A stretch of 64,000 nt of DNA from Gymnopus androsaceus JB14 (lineage: Eukaryota > Basidiomycota > Agaricomycetes > Agaricales > Omphalotaceae): contig ML769634.1 in the NCBI GenBank assembly GCA_009733575.1, positions 36,668-100,667 of the forward strand, in the 5' to 3' direction. Positions 1 through 12,104 of the stretch are shown here, piece by piece (within the stretch, counting starts at the first letter, position 1; each line of letters begins with the position of its first letter). Under the pieces are notes generated by a model. That model was not told where the DNA came from, did not search any database, and was given only the letters and a program-made list of their open reading frames with translations. A program made the position numbers and the translations under genes.

Positions 1-659
1 ACATGATGATTTTGTGTGTTCAGTTGCCTTTTCACATGATGGAACTAGAATTGTTTCTGGTGGAGATGTAACACTCAAGATCTGGGATGCCACTACTGGT
101 GCTCAAATAGGTGATCCCCTGCAGGGTCATAATGGTTATGTCCATTCAGTTGCCTTTTCACCTGATGGAACCAAGATTGTGTCTGGCTCTGATGACAAGA
201 CACTTAGGATCTGGGATGCCACTACTGGTACCCAGATGGGTGATTGTCTGCAGGGCCATGATGGTTATGTACATTCAGTTGCCTTTTCACCTGATGGAAC
301 CAGGATTGTGTCTGGCTCTGAAGACAAGACACTCAGGATCTGGGATGCCACTGTTTCTTCTCTAATAAATGACACACTCACAGATCATAACCAATCATTG
401 AAAGGTAGTGCTCCTATTTTTCTGACCATGATTGGTTTCTAACCTTTCCTATCTAGTGCAAAACGACTGGAGTCTCTCAAGTGGTGGATGGATTACCTAT
501 CCCAATTGTAATGATGGTATATTTTGGATTCCTCCTCCATTTTGCAAACCATTGTGGAGGCCTCAGAATTTATGCATTATATCTCAGATAGGGTACACCA
601 AGTTATCCTTTGCAGGTTGTGTATATGGGGAGGAATGGTTCCATTGCATTGAGGACTGA
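1..659 (+). CDS. 3' end of a WD40-repeat protein (fungal STAND/NLR type)
   Basis: The gene enters from the left edge. Two exons are visible: 1-404 and 457-659, joined by a 52-base intron (donor GTAGTG at 405, branch-like TTCTAAC, acceptor ATCTAG ending at 456); the phase matches. The first exon encodes three near-identical WD40 blades with the signatures SVAFSPDGT, IVSGS and LRIWDATTG. The last exon encodes a Trp/Pro-rich tail (WIPPPF, LWRPQN) of the kind that closes many NACHT- or NB-ARC-WD40 proteins of mushrooms. Near-identity of the blades suggests recent repeat expansion or homogenisation, as in fungal allorecognition receptors. The N-terminal effector and nucleotide-binding domains are outside the window, so the receptor role is inferred from family knowledge. 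The last exon is duplicated at 6592-6839. Confidence 0.85.
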
Positions 660-1150
660 CCAATGTTATTGACAAATGTAAGTTTCTTTGTACTTTAATA
701 ATCACCCTTGTTTGAACACTGGACTTCTTCCAGATGTTTTTTTTCTTCAATCTTCGAAATTAGTTCTATACTTAAACTCTTCTGTAAGAATCATTGATCA
801 TATTTGGATCATATTTGGTAATTTGCCTAAGCAGTGATCAGAACACTTGCAGAACATCACCAATACCTGTGTACAGTATGATCCTGGTCGACTCTTCCTC
901 TGATACTGGATCTGTGCTGAGCTCATCAAGTCCGCATATATAAGTACTCTTGAAGCCAAGTCCAAAACAAGTCCTTCCCTTGAATTTCCCTTCATCCGCT
1001 CATACAAGCTCATAAATACGAGACCTTATCTCTTATGGTGCTATTATGGGAGCCGTCATCCTGCTTTGTACTGAAACAAAATGCCCGTGTTCAAATCAAC
1101 CAATCATACTATGCAGGTGATCCATGTTTGAATATGTTGAACATGATTAT

Positions 1151-2346
1151 CACACCAAAAATGGACAAATTTCTGATGAGCAGAAATTTGAACAGAAATC
1201 AGATATATCAAGAAATATTTCAGCACTACAGAAATATAAACAGAAATTCATTTATTCATTATTATTGGAAGATTTGCTGAAACTTTCCCAATCAGTTCGA
1301 TATTTAAGTCAAAAGAAAGGACAGCTGATTTGTTCTGTGTCGGATGACTTGAAAATTAAGCTGAATTTTGAGGATTCAGCATAATTTAAATATACCCTGA
1401 TATATTACATCTCTGCTGTTCCTTCAGAAGCAAAGAAAAGATGTGTGATATCTCATATTTCTGTTCAGCAGAAAGATGTCTGGTGGGATTTCTGCTGAGC
1501 AGAAATATGAGATATCATACACATTTTCATTGCTCCTGAAGGAACAGTAGAAGTCCCATATATCAGTGTATATTTCATTTATGCTGAATCTTTGAAATTC
1601 AGCTTAATTTTCAAGTCATTTGATACAGAACAAATTAGCTGCTCTTTCTTTTGACTTAAATATTGAACTAATTGGGTAGTCTATTTTTTAAGTATCGGCC
1701 GCTTGGGCACTTGTGTCTTATTACTAATCTTACATAATCTTGGCGCCCTGCCGAAATCATACCAGTCTCTTTGTTTCGATGTTCAGCACTGCATTTAAGT
1801 TGTTTTATGGTTTCCTGGCCTACACCGGTGTAATATTGCCTTATGAATGCCTAACACTCCAAAGTCTTCACTTTCCCAGAAATAATGGCCGAAATTAATC
1901 AAAAATTAACACTAAGTATACTCACTCTCTTCTGATAGCAAATTTGCATGAATTTATTCACATTAAGCCCTTGACTTCCTTGAGTCATTTAAGAACTAAA
2001 ATTCAATGCATTTATGCTTTCGCAATGCAGCAGATTGGAAGAATACGGTGTTTTGGCAGCGTTCCGAGTCGGTCCGAGTCGGATCGGAGAAGATTACATC
2101 AGATATTGGCGTCTAAATACAAGTGCCCAAATGATCCGCCTTAGGTGACAGACTCTCTACACATCGTTACGATCGTGTAGTTGTCTGTTTATAAGAGACT
2201 ACTAATTGGGAAACTTTCAGTAGATCTTTCAATACTAATTAATGCATAAATTTCTGTTTATATTTCTACAGTGCTGGCATACTTATTGATATATCTGATT
2301 TCTGTTCAATTTTCTGCTCAGCAGAAATTTGTCCATTTTTGGTGTG
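1151..2346. mobile_element. 1.2 kb non-autonomous foldback/TIR element
   Basis: The ends are inverted repeats beginning CACACCAAAAATGGAC at 1151 and its complement ending at 2346. The outer arms extend about 140 bases (1151-1293 against 2206-2346), and a further inner inverted pair lies at 1690-1720 against 2113-2143. A nested palindrome of about 390 bases sits at 1289-1675. TAT flanks both ends (1148-1150 and 2347-2349), consistent with a 3-base target duplication. The paralogous empty site near 7530 has a single copy of the corresponding sequence, which supports insertion at this point. There is no transposase, so it is non-autonomous. A 3-base duplication with CAC ends would fit a CACTA- or Harbinger-like family, but the class is not established. 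Confidence 0.8.
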
Positions 2347-2349
2347 TAT

Positions 2350-4278
2350 ACAATTAAATAGTCGGAAAATACACCATCACAGCTCCAGGATATTGCCATA
2401 AGCTGAATTCAGATGACTATATGAAGGAATCCCGGAATGGGGACTTGAACCAGGAATAGCCTCCATAGGTACTCGTGCTGTCATTGGAAACTGGGATCTA
2501 TGCAAGTAAATTCGAGGGCTTCCCACTTAGCAAGTATGAATGTTTGAGTGAATAGAAGACAGTATGTTTATCCCTGAAGTTGTGGATAGTTCATTGGATG
2601 ATGGTGATGCAAGTTTTATTGTAGTGAGAGATAATACTTTGTGTAATCGAGCAATTGGCGGACAGTCATTGACAGGATCCAATTTCAGCACCATTTCTGC
2701 CCGGAGCAGCTCCCTTGACCAAGGCATTTTTGACTTCAAGAAACTGGGTAGATTTGGGTCATGAACGTGACTAGGTCGAGCAAAACAGCCATTAATCTCG
2801 AGAAGGCTGGGTTACGGCTCAAAGAGATTGCCAGTCCCATAAACATCAAGAATGCGACACAGAGGTCAGATTTCGATAAATCTCCCGATCTATATGGTAA
2901 TCTGGTTCTGTAGGCATCCAATCCTGCAGTATAGTATTGTGCTGGTAAAGTATTGCTTGTAATTGATCTTCTAGAATACTAGTGACTGTCAGTAATACAC
3001 GGAGGAGAATTTCACAGAAATTAGATACCCTTCCGACTGTGAACATAACATAATTGCCTTTAAAAGATCATGCGACAAGGACACATCCCAGTTGACCATA
3101 GCGGCTGCAAGATCCTCAAACTCCATCCCACCAACTTCCCCCATAATCAAACGAAATGCCTGTGTACGAATTGACAGACTGTATGCAGGGCTAACCCAAT
3201 GTTTGAATATGTTGAACATGATCACCCGTAAAGAGAGAACATACCGTGACAGCTCCAAGATATCACCATAAACTGATTTCAGATGACTATATGAAGGAAT
3301 CCTGGAATGGGAGTTCGGACCAAGAACAGCCTCCGCCTGAGCCAATCGATGGTTTGCATTTTGTAGATATGCAATGTGTGAGCGAATAGAAGCCAATAAG
3401 TCGCTCTCTGAGGTTGTGGATAGTTCATTGGATAACGGTGATGCAACATTTGTTGTGGTGAGAGATAAAACTTTGTTTAATCGAGTGACAGGGAAATAGT
3501 CATTGCCAGGATCTAATTTCTTCAGCAACACGCTCAACACCAATTCCGACTGAAGCAGCTCCCTTGACGAAGGCATTTTTGGCTTCAATAAACCAGGGTA
3601 CATTTGGGTCATGAACATCACGGTGACTAGGTCGAGCTCAACAACTACCAGTCTCGAGAAGGCGGGCCCGCGGCTCGAAGAGATTACCAGCCCCATAAAC
3701 ATCAGGAAAGCGACACAGAGGTCAGATTTTGATAAATCTTCCAACCCATATGGTAATCTGGTTTTGTATGCATCCAATCCTGCAGCATAGTATTGTGCTG
3801 GAAAAGTGCTGTTTGCACTTGATCCATCGAGATCACTGGTGATTGTCAGTAAGACACAAAGGAAAATTTCACAGAAACTAAATACCCATCCGACTGTAGA
3901 CATAACATAATTGCCTTCAAAAGATCATACGACAAGGACACATCCCAGTTGACACTGGCAATAGCGGCTGCAAGATCTCCAAACTCCATCCCACCAATTT
4001 CCCCCATAATCAAACGAAATGCCCGTGTACAAAGTGATAGGCTGTATCAAGACTGTGGCGCAGCCCTTCGGTGAGCTTTTCAAGTCTTTTATGTGTGAAA
4101 ATGCCTTCAATCTGAGCCATCCTTCGACGAATAAGGATGGCATCCACTCCGCAGACAACTACGGACCCAAGCGTTTGATCATTTTTCCAGACGTAGCGCC
4201 AAGCCCTAGAATGGCAGAGGTAAAAGTTGCAGTAGTGGTCAAGAGACTGCTGGTTTCGGAGAAGCCATGTTCGCTCAT
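2350..4278 (-). pseudogene. Decayed copy of the unknown exon-module family
   Basis: This is the paralogue of the gene at 7637-9572. Its start (ATG at 4278, protein begins MSEHGFSETSS) is conserved. Exon 1 has lost one base after the RLG codons, giving a premature TAG near 4160. The segment that carries the end of exon 1 and the first intron donor in the sister gene is deleted. The exons at about 3900-3240 and 3200-3046 still read well. The last module (about 3000-2527) is split over three frames. A foldback transposon at 1151-2346 sits in the remaining downstream part, and further homology continues at 1018-1148. Function of the family is unknown. Confidence 0.7.
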
Positions 4279-4827
4279 CGTTGCAAGGGACAAATGAGGC
4301 TCCTCGATATCTAGAGGAGGTTTAAAAAACTCACGAGACACAGCCAACGTTAGATCTAGCGTTCATTTTTAGTATATTTTGTTCTTTTCACAGCTTTGTG
4401 TCCCGTAGTGGCAATGATAGGGCCGGGGAAGAAGATGCGAGAGTAAGTAGTGACACGTACAGCTCATTGAATTTCATTCGTGATGCTGAACGTGAATCCG
4501 CGAAAGATAGGTGTTAACTCGCAAGCATTACTAGCTATATTCAACTGAGATGCCTGCCTTTTCTCGATGGCCGTCAGAGTTCTACTGGAAGATAATGAGC
4601 GAAACAAAACTCTAACCAAAATGGCAAAGTTGTACCATTAGAATCTAATTTTCTGAGTTAACTTGGTATTAGATTGTGGGCCAGAAGGCTTCACGTCCAC
4701 ATCCCTAAAAAAATGTACGCAACCCATTGAAACCCTACTCTCGTCCAAGTTTCCAGAGAAACATAAGCACGGTCACCCTACAGGAGTCTTGTCGCAAGCC
4801 GGCATTATTTTAACACCGATTGACTAA

Positions 4828-6591
4828 GTTTCTTTGTACTTTATAATCACCCTTGTTTGAAGACTTTCTTCCCAGATGTTTTTTTCTTCAATTTCGAAAC
4901 TTAGTTCCTATACCTTAAACTTTTGTAAAGAATCATGATCATTTGGATCATATTTGGGTAATTTTGCCTTAAGCAGTGATCAGAAACACTTGCAGAACAT
5001 CACAATACCTGTGTACAGTATGATCCTGGGTACGACTCTTCTCTGAATACTGGATTCTGTAGCTGGAGCTCATCAAGTCCGCATATATAAGTACTCTTGA
5101 AGCCACAGTCAAAACAAGTCCTTCCCTTGAATTTCCCTTCATCGCTCATACAAGGACTCTAAATACGAGACTTAATCTTTTATGGTGATATTATGGGAGC
5201 CGTACATCTGCTTTTGTCATGGAAAAAATTGCCGTGTTCAAATCAACCAATCATACTATGAGGTGGGGTGATCCATGTTTGAATATGTTGACATGGATTA
5301 TCACCCAAAAATGACAAATTCTCGATGAGCCAGAAAATTTGAACAGAAATCAGACTATAATCAAGAAATATTCCAGCACTAACAAATCATAAACAGAAAT
5401 TATTTATTATTATTATTGGAAAGATTTGCTGAAACTTTCCCAATAGTTCGATTTTAAGTCAAAAAGAAAGGACAGCTGATTTGTTTCTGTGTCGGATGCT
5501 TGAAAATTAAGCTGAATTTTGAGGATTTCAGATACTTTAAACTATACCCTGATATATTACATCTCTGCTGTTCCTTCGAAGCAAAGAAAAGAGTGTGATA
5601 TCTCAATATCTTCTCGTTCAGCAGAAAGATGTTGGTGGGATTTTCTGAGCAGCAAAATGAGATATCATACACATTTTCATTGCTCCTGACAGGAACAGTA
5701 GAAGTCCATATATCAGTGTATATTTCATTTATGCTGAACTTTTGAAATTCAGCTTAATTTCAAGTCATTGATACAGAACCAAAATTTAGCTGCTCTTTCT
5801 TTTACTTAAATATTCGAACTAATTGGGTAGTCTAATTTTTTAATATCGCCGCTTGCACTTGTGTATTATTACTAATCTTACATATCTTGGGCACTGCCGA
5901 AATCATTACAGTCTCTTTGTTTCATGTTCAGCCACTGCTTTAAGTTGTTTTATGGTTTCCTGGCCTACACCGGTGTATGCTAGATGTATCATATAGTCTC
6001 TCAGAAATAAATGGCCGAAATTAATCAAAAAATAACATAAGTATACTCACCTCTTCTGATTAGCAAATTTCATGAATTATCACATTAGCTCTGAGAGTAA
6101 AGAAAAAAATGCTATGCTGGCTGGTTTGGTATGGTGTTGCAGCGTCCGACCGGCCGAGTCGGACGTGTGTTTTTATGTTGTTTATATATTAATAATGTGA
6201 AATGATCGCCTCTAGCGGTGATTTTTTATTTTTTACAATCGTTCGATGTGTAGGCATGTCTGTTTTATAAGAGACGTACTAATTGGGAAACTTTCAGTAG
6301 TCTTTCAATACTAATTAAGCATAATTCTGTTTATATTCTACAGTCTGGCATACCTTATTGATATATCTGATTTACTGTTCAACATTTTCTGCTCAGCAGA
6401 ATAGTAGTGTATTACAATAAATAGTCGGAAAAAATGGATAGTCTGAATTCAGATGACTATATTTGATTGGATCGAAGGAAACCAGGATTGTCGCGTAGGA
6501 AACGGACTGCAGTAAATCGAGCTCCCATATGGCGTGTATGTGTATCAATGTACGTGTGCTGGAATCACGAAGATATTGTAATGTCTCGTCC
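4828..6591. repeat. Indel-rich third copy of the 680-2530 segment
   Basis: This stretch aligns along its length with 680-2530, including the foldback element (here about 5302-6410). It differs mostly by one- or two-base insertions and deletions, with few substitutions. The divergence grows toward its right end, then stops abruptly at about 6592, where clean sequence homologous to 409 onward begins. No gene is supported. Such an indel-dominated pattern is typical of uncorrected long-read sequence; a genuinely decayed duplication is the alternative. Confidence 0.75.
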
Positions 6592-6839
6592 TATTTTTCT
6601 GACCATGATTGGTTTCTAACCTTTCCTATCTAGTGCACAATGACTGGAGTCTTTCAAATGATGGATGGATTACCTTTCCCAATCATCATGATGGTATTTT
6701 TTGGATTCCTCCTCCATTTCGCAGACCATTGTGGAGGCCTCAGAATTTATGTATTATATCTCAGGTAGGGTACACCAAGTTATCTTTTGTAGGTTGTGTA
6801 TATGGGGAGACATGGTTCCATTGCATTGCGGACTGACCA
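6592..6839 (+). pseudogene. Duplicated last exon of the WD40 protein gene
   Basis: The copy begins inside the last intron (matching about position 409). It keeps the branch-like TTCTAAC and the ATCTAG acceptor and then encodes the same Trp/Pro-rich tail, with substitutions such as VHNDW for VQNDW, up to a TGA ending at 6836. No WD40 blades or upstream exons precede it, so this is an orphan 3' exon created by the segmental duplication and is unlikely to be expressed as a protein on its own. Confidence 0.85.
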
Positions 6840-7636
6840 ACTTGAATGTTATTGACAATTATGAATTTTTTTCCTAAGTAGTTTAATAGTCAAAGCTCCT
6901 GGGAGAATTCTGTTTGAACACTGGACTTCTTCCAAATTTCCTTTTTTTTCAAATACTTAAATTCATGATGATGCTCCTATAATCTTCTGCAACATGATCC
7001 TGTTAGTAATTCCCAAGTGTGAGAAAAAATTAAATTGGTATTGCAAAAAATACTAAATCCGTACTTATTTTGTTAAACCATAACGGAACACTAGTGCACC
7101 AGCACCTGCATGCAGTATGACCCTGGTCCACTCCTCCTCAAGATACATTATCTTTGTCTAGCTCATCAAGTCTGCATTCATACATCCTTCCCTTAATTTT
7201 TCTCTTCGTCCACTCAAAAATCCAAGACCTTTATCACCAGCGCTTCCAGAACTTCCAGTGCCCCAGCACCTAGATGGTAAAGGCAGCGCCAGCCAGAGCT
7301 CCCAGCAGGCCAAGGATTCACTAATTTGGAAATAAAGATGGTATGTCATATGACTTTTTAATAATATTTATTCGGGAACTTTGGTATTGCTGTCGGAAAT
7401 TAACTAAAATTTTTTTTTGCTGATGTTATCTATTATGGGAGCCATTATCCCCCTAATAATTCAGCAAAATATCTGTATATGAATCAATAGAATGTATGCA
7501 GGTAATTCAATGTTTGAATATGTTGAACATGATTGTACAACTAAAGAGTTGGAAAACATACCATGACAGCTCTAGGATATCACCGTAAGCTGGATTCAGA
7601 TGATTTTATGAAAGAATCCCGGAATGAGGTTTTGGA

Positions 7637-9572
7637 CTAGGAATAGCCTTCGTCGACACTCATGCTGTCATTGGTTCCTGGGATCCCAGTAAGTGAAATT
7701 GCGAACACTTTCCCACTTAGCGAGTAAGCAATGCTTGAGCGAATAGAAGCCAATACATCGATGCCCAGTGAGATCATGGATGGTTCATAAGATGACGACG
7801 AAGCAACATCCTTTGTTGTAGTGAGAGATAAGACTTCGTGTAGTCGAGCAATGGGCTGATAGTCATTGACAGGATCCAATTTCTCGAGCAACGCAATCAG
7901 CACCAGTTCTGCCCGAAGCAGCTCCCTTGACCAAGGCATTTTTGGCTTCAAGAAACTGGGGTAAATTTGGGTCATGAATGAGACTAGATCGAGCTCAGTG
8001 GCCACTAGTCTCGAGAAGGCTGAGCTGCGGCTCAAAGAGATTGCCAGTCCCATAAACATCAGGAAAGCGACACAGAAGTCAGATTTTGATGAATCTCCTG
8101 ATTTATAGGGTAATCTGGTTTTGTAGGCATGCAATCCCGCAGCATAGTATTGTGCCGGTAAAGCACTGCTTGCACTTGATCCTTCTAGATTACTGGTGAC
8201 CATCAGTAAGAATGGAGAATTTCAGAGAAATTACAGACTACCCTTCCAGCTGGAGACAGAACATAATTGCCCTCAAAATATCATAAGACAAGGACATGTC
8301 CCAGTTTATAACAGCAGCTGCAAGATCCTCAAACTCCATCCCACCAACTTCTCCCATAATCAAGCAAAATGCCCTTGTACGAATCGACAGATTGTATGCA
8401 GGGCTAACCAAATGTGTTAATACGTTTAACAAGATCATACAATGAAAGAGAACATACCGTGAAAGATCTAGGATATCACCATAAACTGACTTGGATTTCA
8501 GACTATAGGAAGGAATCCCGGAGTGGGAATTTGGACCAAGAATATCCTCCGCCTGAGCCAATCGATGGTTTGCATTTTGTAGATATGCGATATTTGAGCG
8601 AATAGAAGCCAATATCTCGCTCTCTGAGGTTGTGGATAATTCATTGGATGACGGCGATGCAACATCCTCTGTTGTAGTGAGAGATAAGATTTTGTTTAAT
8701 CGAGCAATAAGCTGATAGTCATTGACAGGATCCAACTTCTTGAGCAATGCAATCAGCACTGATTCCGCCCGAAGCAGCTCCCCCGACCAAGGCATTCTTG
8801 GCTCCAATAAACTAGGACACATTTTGGTCATGAATGAGACTAGGTCGAGCTCAGCGGCCACTATTCTCGATAAGGCTGGGCTGCGGCTCAAAGAGATTAC
8901 CAGTCCTAAAAACATCAGGAAAGCGACACAGAGGTCTGATTTTGATGAATCTTCCGACCCATATGGTAATCTGGTTTTGTATGCATCCAATCCCTCAGCA
9001 TAGTATTGCGTTGGCAAAGTGTTGCTTGCACTTGATCCTTCTAGATTACTGGTGACTGTCAGTAAGACACGGAGGGGTTCACAGAAACTAAATACCCTTC
9101 CGACTGTAAACAGATCATAATTGCCTTCAAAAGATCATACGACAAGGACACATCCCAGTTGACAACAGCGGCTGCAAGATCTTCAAACTCCATCCCACCA
9201 ACTTCCCCCATAATCAAACGAAATGCCCGCGTACAAAGTGTTAGGCTGTATAAAGGGCTGTGCCACAGGTGCTGCTTAAAAAAGTATTTTTTCAACGAAT
9301 GGGGGAACATACCGTGAAAGCTCTAGCAAATCATTGTAAAGATGCAAGTTGGGCGACTCTTTGGTCAGCTTTTCAAGCCTTTTATGTGTTAAAATGCCTT
9401 CAATCTGAGCTAGTCTTCGACGGATCAGGATGGCATCCACTCCGTAAACTACCACGGACCCCAAGCGTTTGATCACTTTGCCAGACGTGGCACCAAGCCC
9501 TGGAATTGTGGAGGTAAAAGTTGCAGTAGCGGTCAAGAGACTGCTAGTTTCGGAGAAGCCATGTTCGCTCAT
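7637..9572 (-). CDS. Unknown protein with repeated exon modules (572 aa)
   Basis: Five exons give one open frame of 573 codons: 9572-9313, 9245-9096, 9048-8458, 8403-8242 and 8192-7637. All junctions are GT-AG and the phases agree. The protein has an alternating modular build. Module a carries the signatures PAQYYA, KTRLPY and SDLCVAFLMFMGLAISLSR, and ends in LELSRY-like residues at a GTATGT donor. Module b begins LSIRTRAF, contains LIMGEVGGMEFEDLAAA and ends near LLKAIM. Each type occurs twice, and the N-terminal exon resembles the end of module a. Module a contains a hydrophobic segment, but no signal peptide is seen. The acceptor before exon 4 has changed from ACAG to ACAA relative to its paralogue; an AG 12 bases upstream keeps the frame. 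Further decayed module sequence follows the stop (7636-7540). No family is recognised. Confidence 0.65.
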
Positions 9573-9599
9573 CGTTGCAGGGCACAAATGAGGCTTGCT

Positions 9600-11277
9600 C
9601 GATATCCAAAGAGTTTAAAAGCTCACGGCACACAGCCAATACTGACAGATACTGGTTTTGATTTCCGGTACATTTTGTTCTTTTGACAGCTTTGTGTCCT
9701 GCAATGGCCGTCGTACATAGGGAGGCTTGGGGAAGATGCGTGTGAGTGTAGATTGACAGGAAGCAGCTTCCACAGCTTTATTGATATGATTTCATTCGGG
9801 ATGTCGGTGTTGAACGTTGAACCTGTGAATCTGCGAACGATTGTAAACGTGCAAGCATTACCTGCGTCGGCTCATAGTATTCTGAGATGCCTGTATCTTC
9901 TCGACGGCCGTCAGAATTTTACTGGAAGATATGAAACAAACATCAAAATCACCGAAATAGCAAAGTTATACCATTAGAATCTGATTTCCTAAGTTGACTC
10001 AATTGGTATCACAACTGATTGCAAACTCAGAGAGCGGTTTCGATTTCGTGGTGCTCAGCATGTACTGCCCTTATCGTCCAGCGAATCTTCAAGTGGAGTT
10101 TTTCCATTGAATCCTTGTCACTTGCCCGTAAACACCATCGCTAAGCAGTGTCTTTCGAGAACCGCTCTCCAGTTTCGCAGTCAGGTATAAAGGTTTGAAG
10201 GCTTCAGGTCCACATCCCTAAAAATATACGCAACCCCTTTTCGTCGAAGTTCTCCTTCAACACCCTTCAGGCTTCTTAGAGTCTTGTCGCAAGCCGGCAT
10301 TATTTTAACACCGCCAGAGATAAGTATCACCCAGAGGGATTCCGAAGGAGATCTGGAGAAGCGAAACTGGAAATTATCGATAAGGACGAGAGCCTCGTAC
10401 CAAAGATTAAAGAAACCAAGCGTTATGACCTCCTATACAGCACATTAAACCTTCTCATGTATGAAAGGAAGCCTCGCTCCAATTCGCTTTGACCGGTCGT
10501 CCTTGGCTCAGCGGACAGTTCTTGGAATTTTGAAAATGGTGATTACGGGTCGGGGCATCTGAGCTTCCGAAGCTCTCCAACGAGAATGAAAAACGCAACG
10601 GGTCTAAGCTCCCGCGAAAGGAAAGATAGACTTTTGAACGGTTTTGGGATACTCACATAGGCAACGCAACCTGAAGCTCAGCGAGTAGAGCCGGATAAGT
10701 AGCACACACGAGATAAGTATTTTTGGTGGAGCCGAGTCGTCACGATAGCCTAGCAATGTCAAACAAGCTCCAAGGATAAGTCGTTATGACTAGTCTTTTA
10801 ATGTAAAGACTAGATCTGGTGCACGCACACAGTGCCGATCACGAACAAGAGGAGTACAGAGGATGGGAGAAGCTCGTAGCCCGCGATTTCCAGCGAAAGT
10901 GGAAGATCCATTCTACAACATCGGCATTGTATGAGTCTCCTCAGGTAAAATTAACTCGGACATGGTAGTTGGAGATAAGTTGGGTCACTCCCACGTAATC
11001 GTTTCTGACTGGATTAAGTTGTAATTCTCGTTTAATGATTTTGACACTACTACTATTATAGCATAGGAGCTTAGATAGCAAGAGTAAGTAGAATACTGAT
11101 CGAGAACAGTCCGAGCTCGATTAATTAGCCTTCTCCTCATCTCCGTAATAGGTTTATCGCTCTGCATTTGGCGTGTTGTATATTCTAAATTCGAATACCT
11201 GACGATTACAAAAGCCTGAGGAGCGAATTGAGATGGGAGGGAGTGAGATCGTAGTATTTTGCAGCACGATGAAATGC
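9600..11277. other. Non-coding stretch with a cluster of GATAAG sites
   Basis: No convincing coding exon was found. From 9600 to 10316 the sequence is the upstream flank of the preceding gene, shared with 4350-4822. From 10317 on it is unique. GATAAG occurs six times on the + strand, at 10319, 10379, 10694, 10712, 10775 and 10974. A small hairpin (GTCTTTTAATGTAAAGAC) lies near 10794. Short open frames here show no recognisable domain. Confidence 0.5.
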
Positions 11278-12104
11278 TCAGGGAGAGCTAGTAAAATCGT
11301 CGATATTCGTCCATTGGTGCATGAGGGTATCAAAGTCCACAAGCTCGGACCCAGACTCAACGGGTGATGAAGGTGAGGAGGACGATGACGCAGATATATG
11401 CGTTGATGAAAGGCAGAGTGCATCCATTTCAATATTGGAAGTAACATTCTCTGGTAGTAGGAAGACGTCGTCAGAGATGGGATGTGTAAAGATGTTTGGG
11501 TCGTCCTCTTCGCAAAGTACGAGCGTTTCCAAGTAGGTGCCATTGCTATTCGTTTTAACCATACGGAATACACGCGAGGTGCTACCCCTTTGCACAGTCG
11601 AGAAGGAGTCTACGACCCAGTTACTGGATGAAAAGGCGGATGGGCGCAAGTCTTCGCAAAGTTTCGAGAATCGAAATTTTTTGAGCGGATGTTTGGGTAT
11701 GCTACGAATAAGCGGAAAATCATCAGGCTACAGGAAGAGATATGGGGATACACGATACGCACCTGATAGGAGTATATCCCGAATCGACGTCTATGAACAT
11801 TGCGACATAGTCTTCCTCAGTAACGATGAGATCGTTTCCAGAATACGCAAAAATCATCGCGACAGGGAGTTAAGCTTGTAGTCGTATAAATGTGAAGGCT
11901 TGGGTGTAGTTGGGACTTGAGCCCATGACTGGCAAAGGCCTTTATATAAACGAGGAATTGAAGACTTTGTCCAGAGGATTCGCGAGGAATGATGGTACCA
12001 ACGCACATATCAGGCCACCGACACGGTACAAGCCCAATTGAAAGGTCGGTGGTCCAATAATGGCTAACGATTTCGATGGTCAAAGCGCCAAACATTGAGT
12101 ACAT
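11278..12104 (-). CDS. Hypothetical protein, fragmentary
   Basis: Several minus-strand segments look coding but could not be assembled into one certain model. One starts at an ATG at 12104 (MYSMFGALTIEIV). A short stretch at about 11860-11760 (reading EEDYVAMFIDVDSGYTPI) is followed by a plausible intron with donor GTGCGT and acceptor TGTAG. A longer frame at about 11740-11278 ends in a Ser-rich, acidic tail. The phases between these pieces do not all agree. No domain is recognised. This could be a real gene with exons I have not placed, or a decayed one. Confidence 0.3.

Larger units (their letters stand above)
6592..10316. repeat. Tandem segmental duplication (sister of about 405-4822)
   Basis: Both units contain, in order, the last WD40 exon, a non-coding spacer with shared stretches (about 840-1030 against 7090-7220), an antisense gene of the unknown exon-module family, and that gene's upstream region. 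Both end with the same sequence around CAAGCCGGCATTATTTTAAC (4795-4814 and 10292-10311). The left unit additionally carries the foldback insertion. The substitution-level divergence shows this is an older event than the noisy copy lying between the two units. Confidence 0.75.

Noticed and set aside
10500..10600. A tRNA-like stretch around GGCTCAGCGGACAG
   Set aside because: No complete cloverleaf, anticodon arm or T-arm GTTC box in the right register could be formed.
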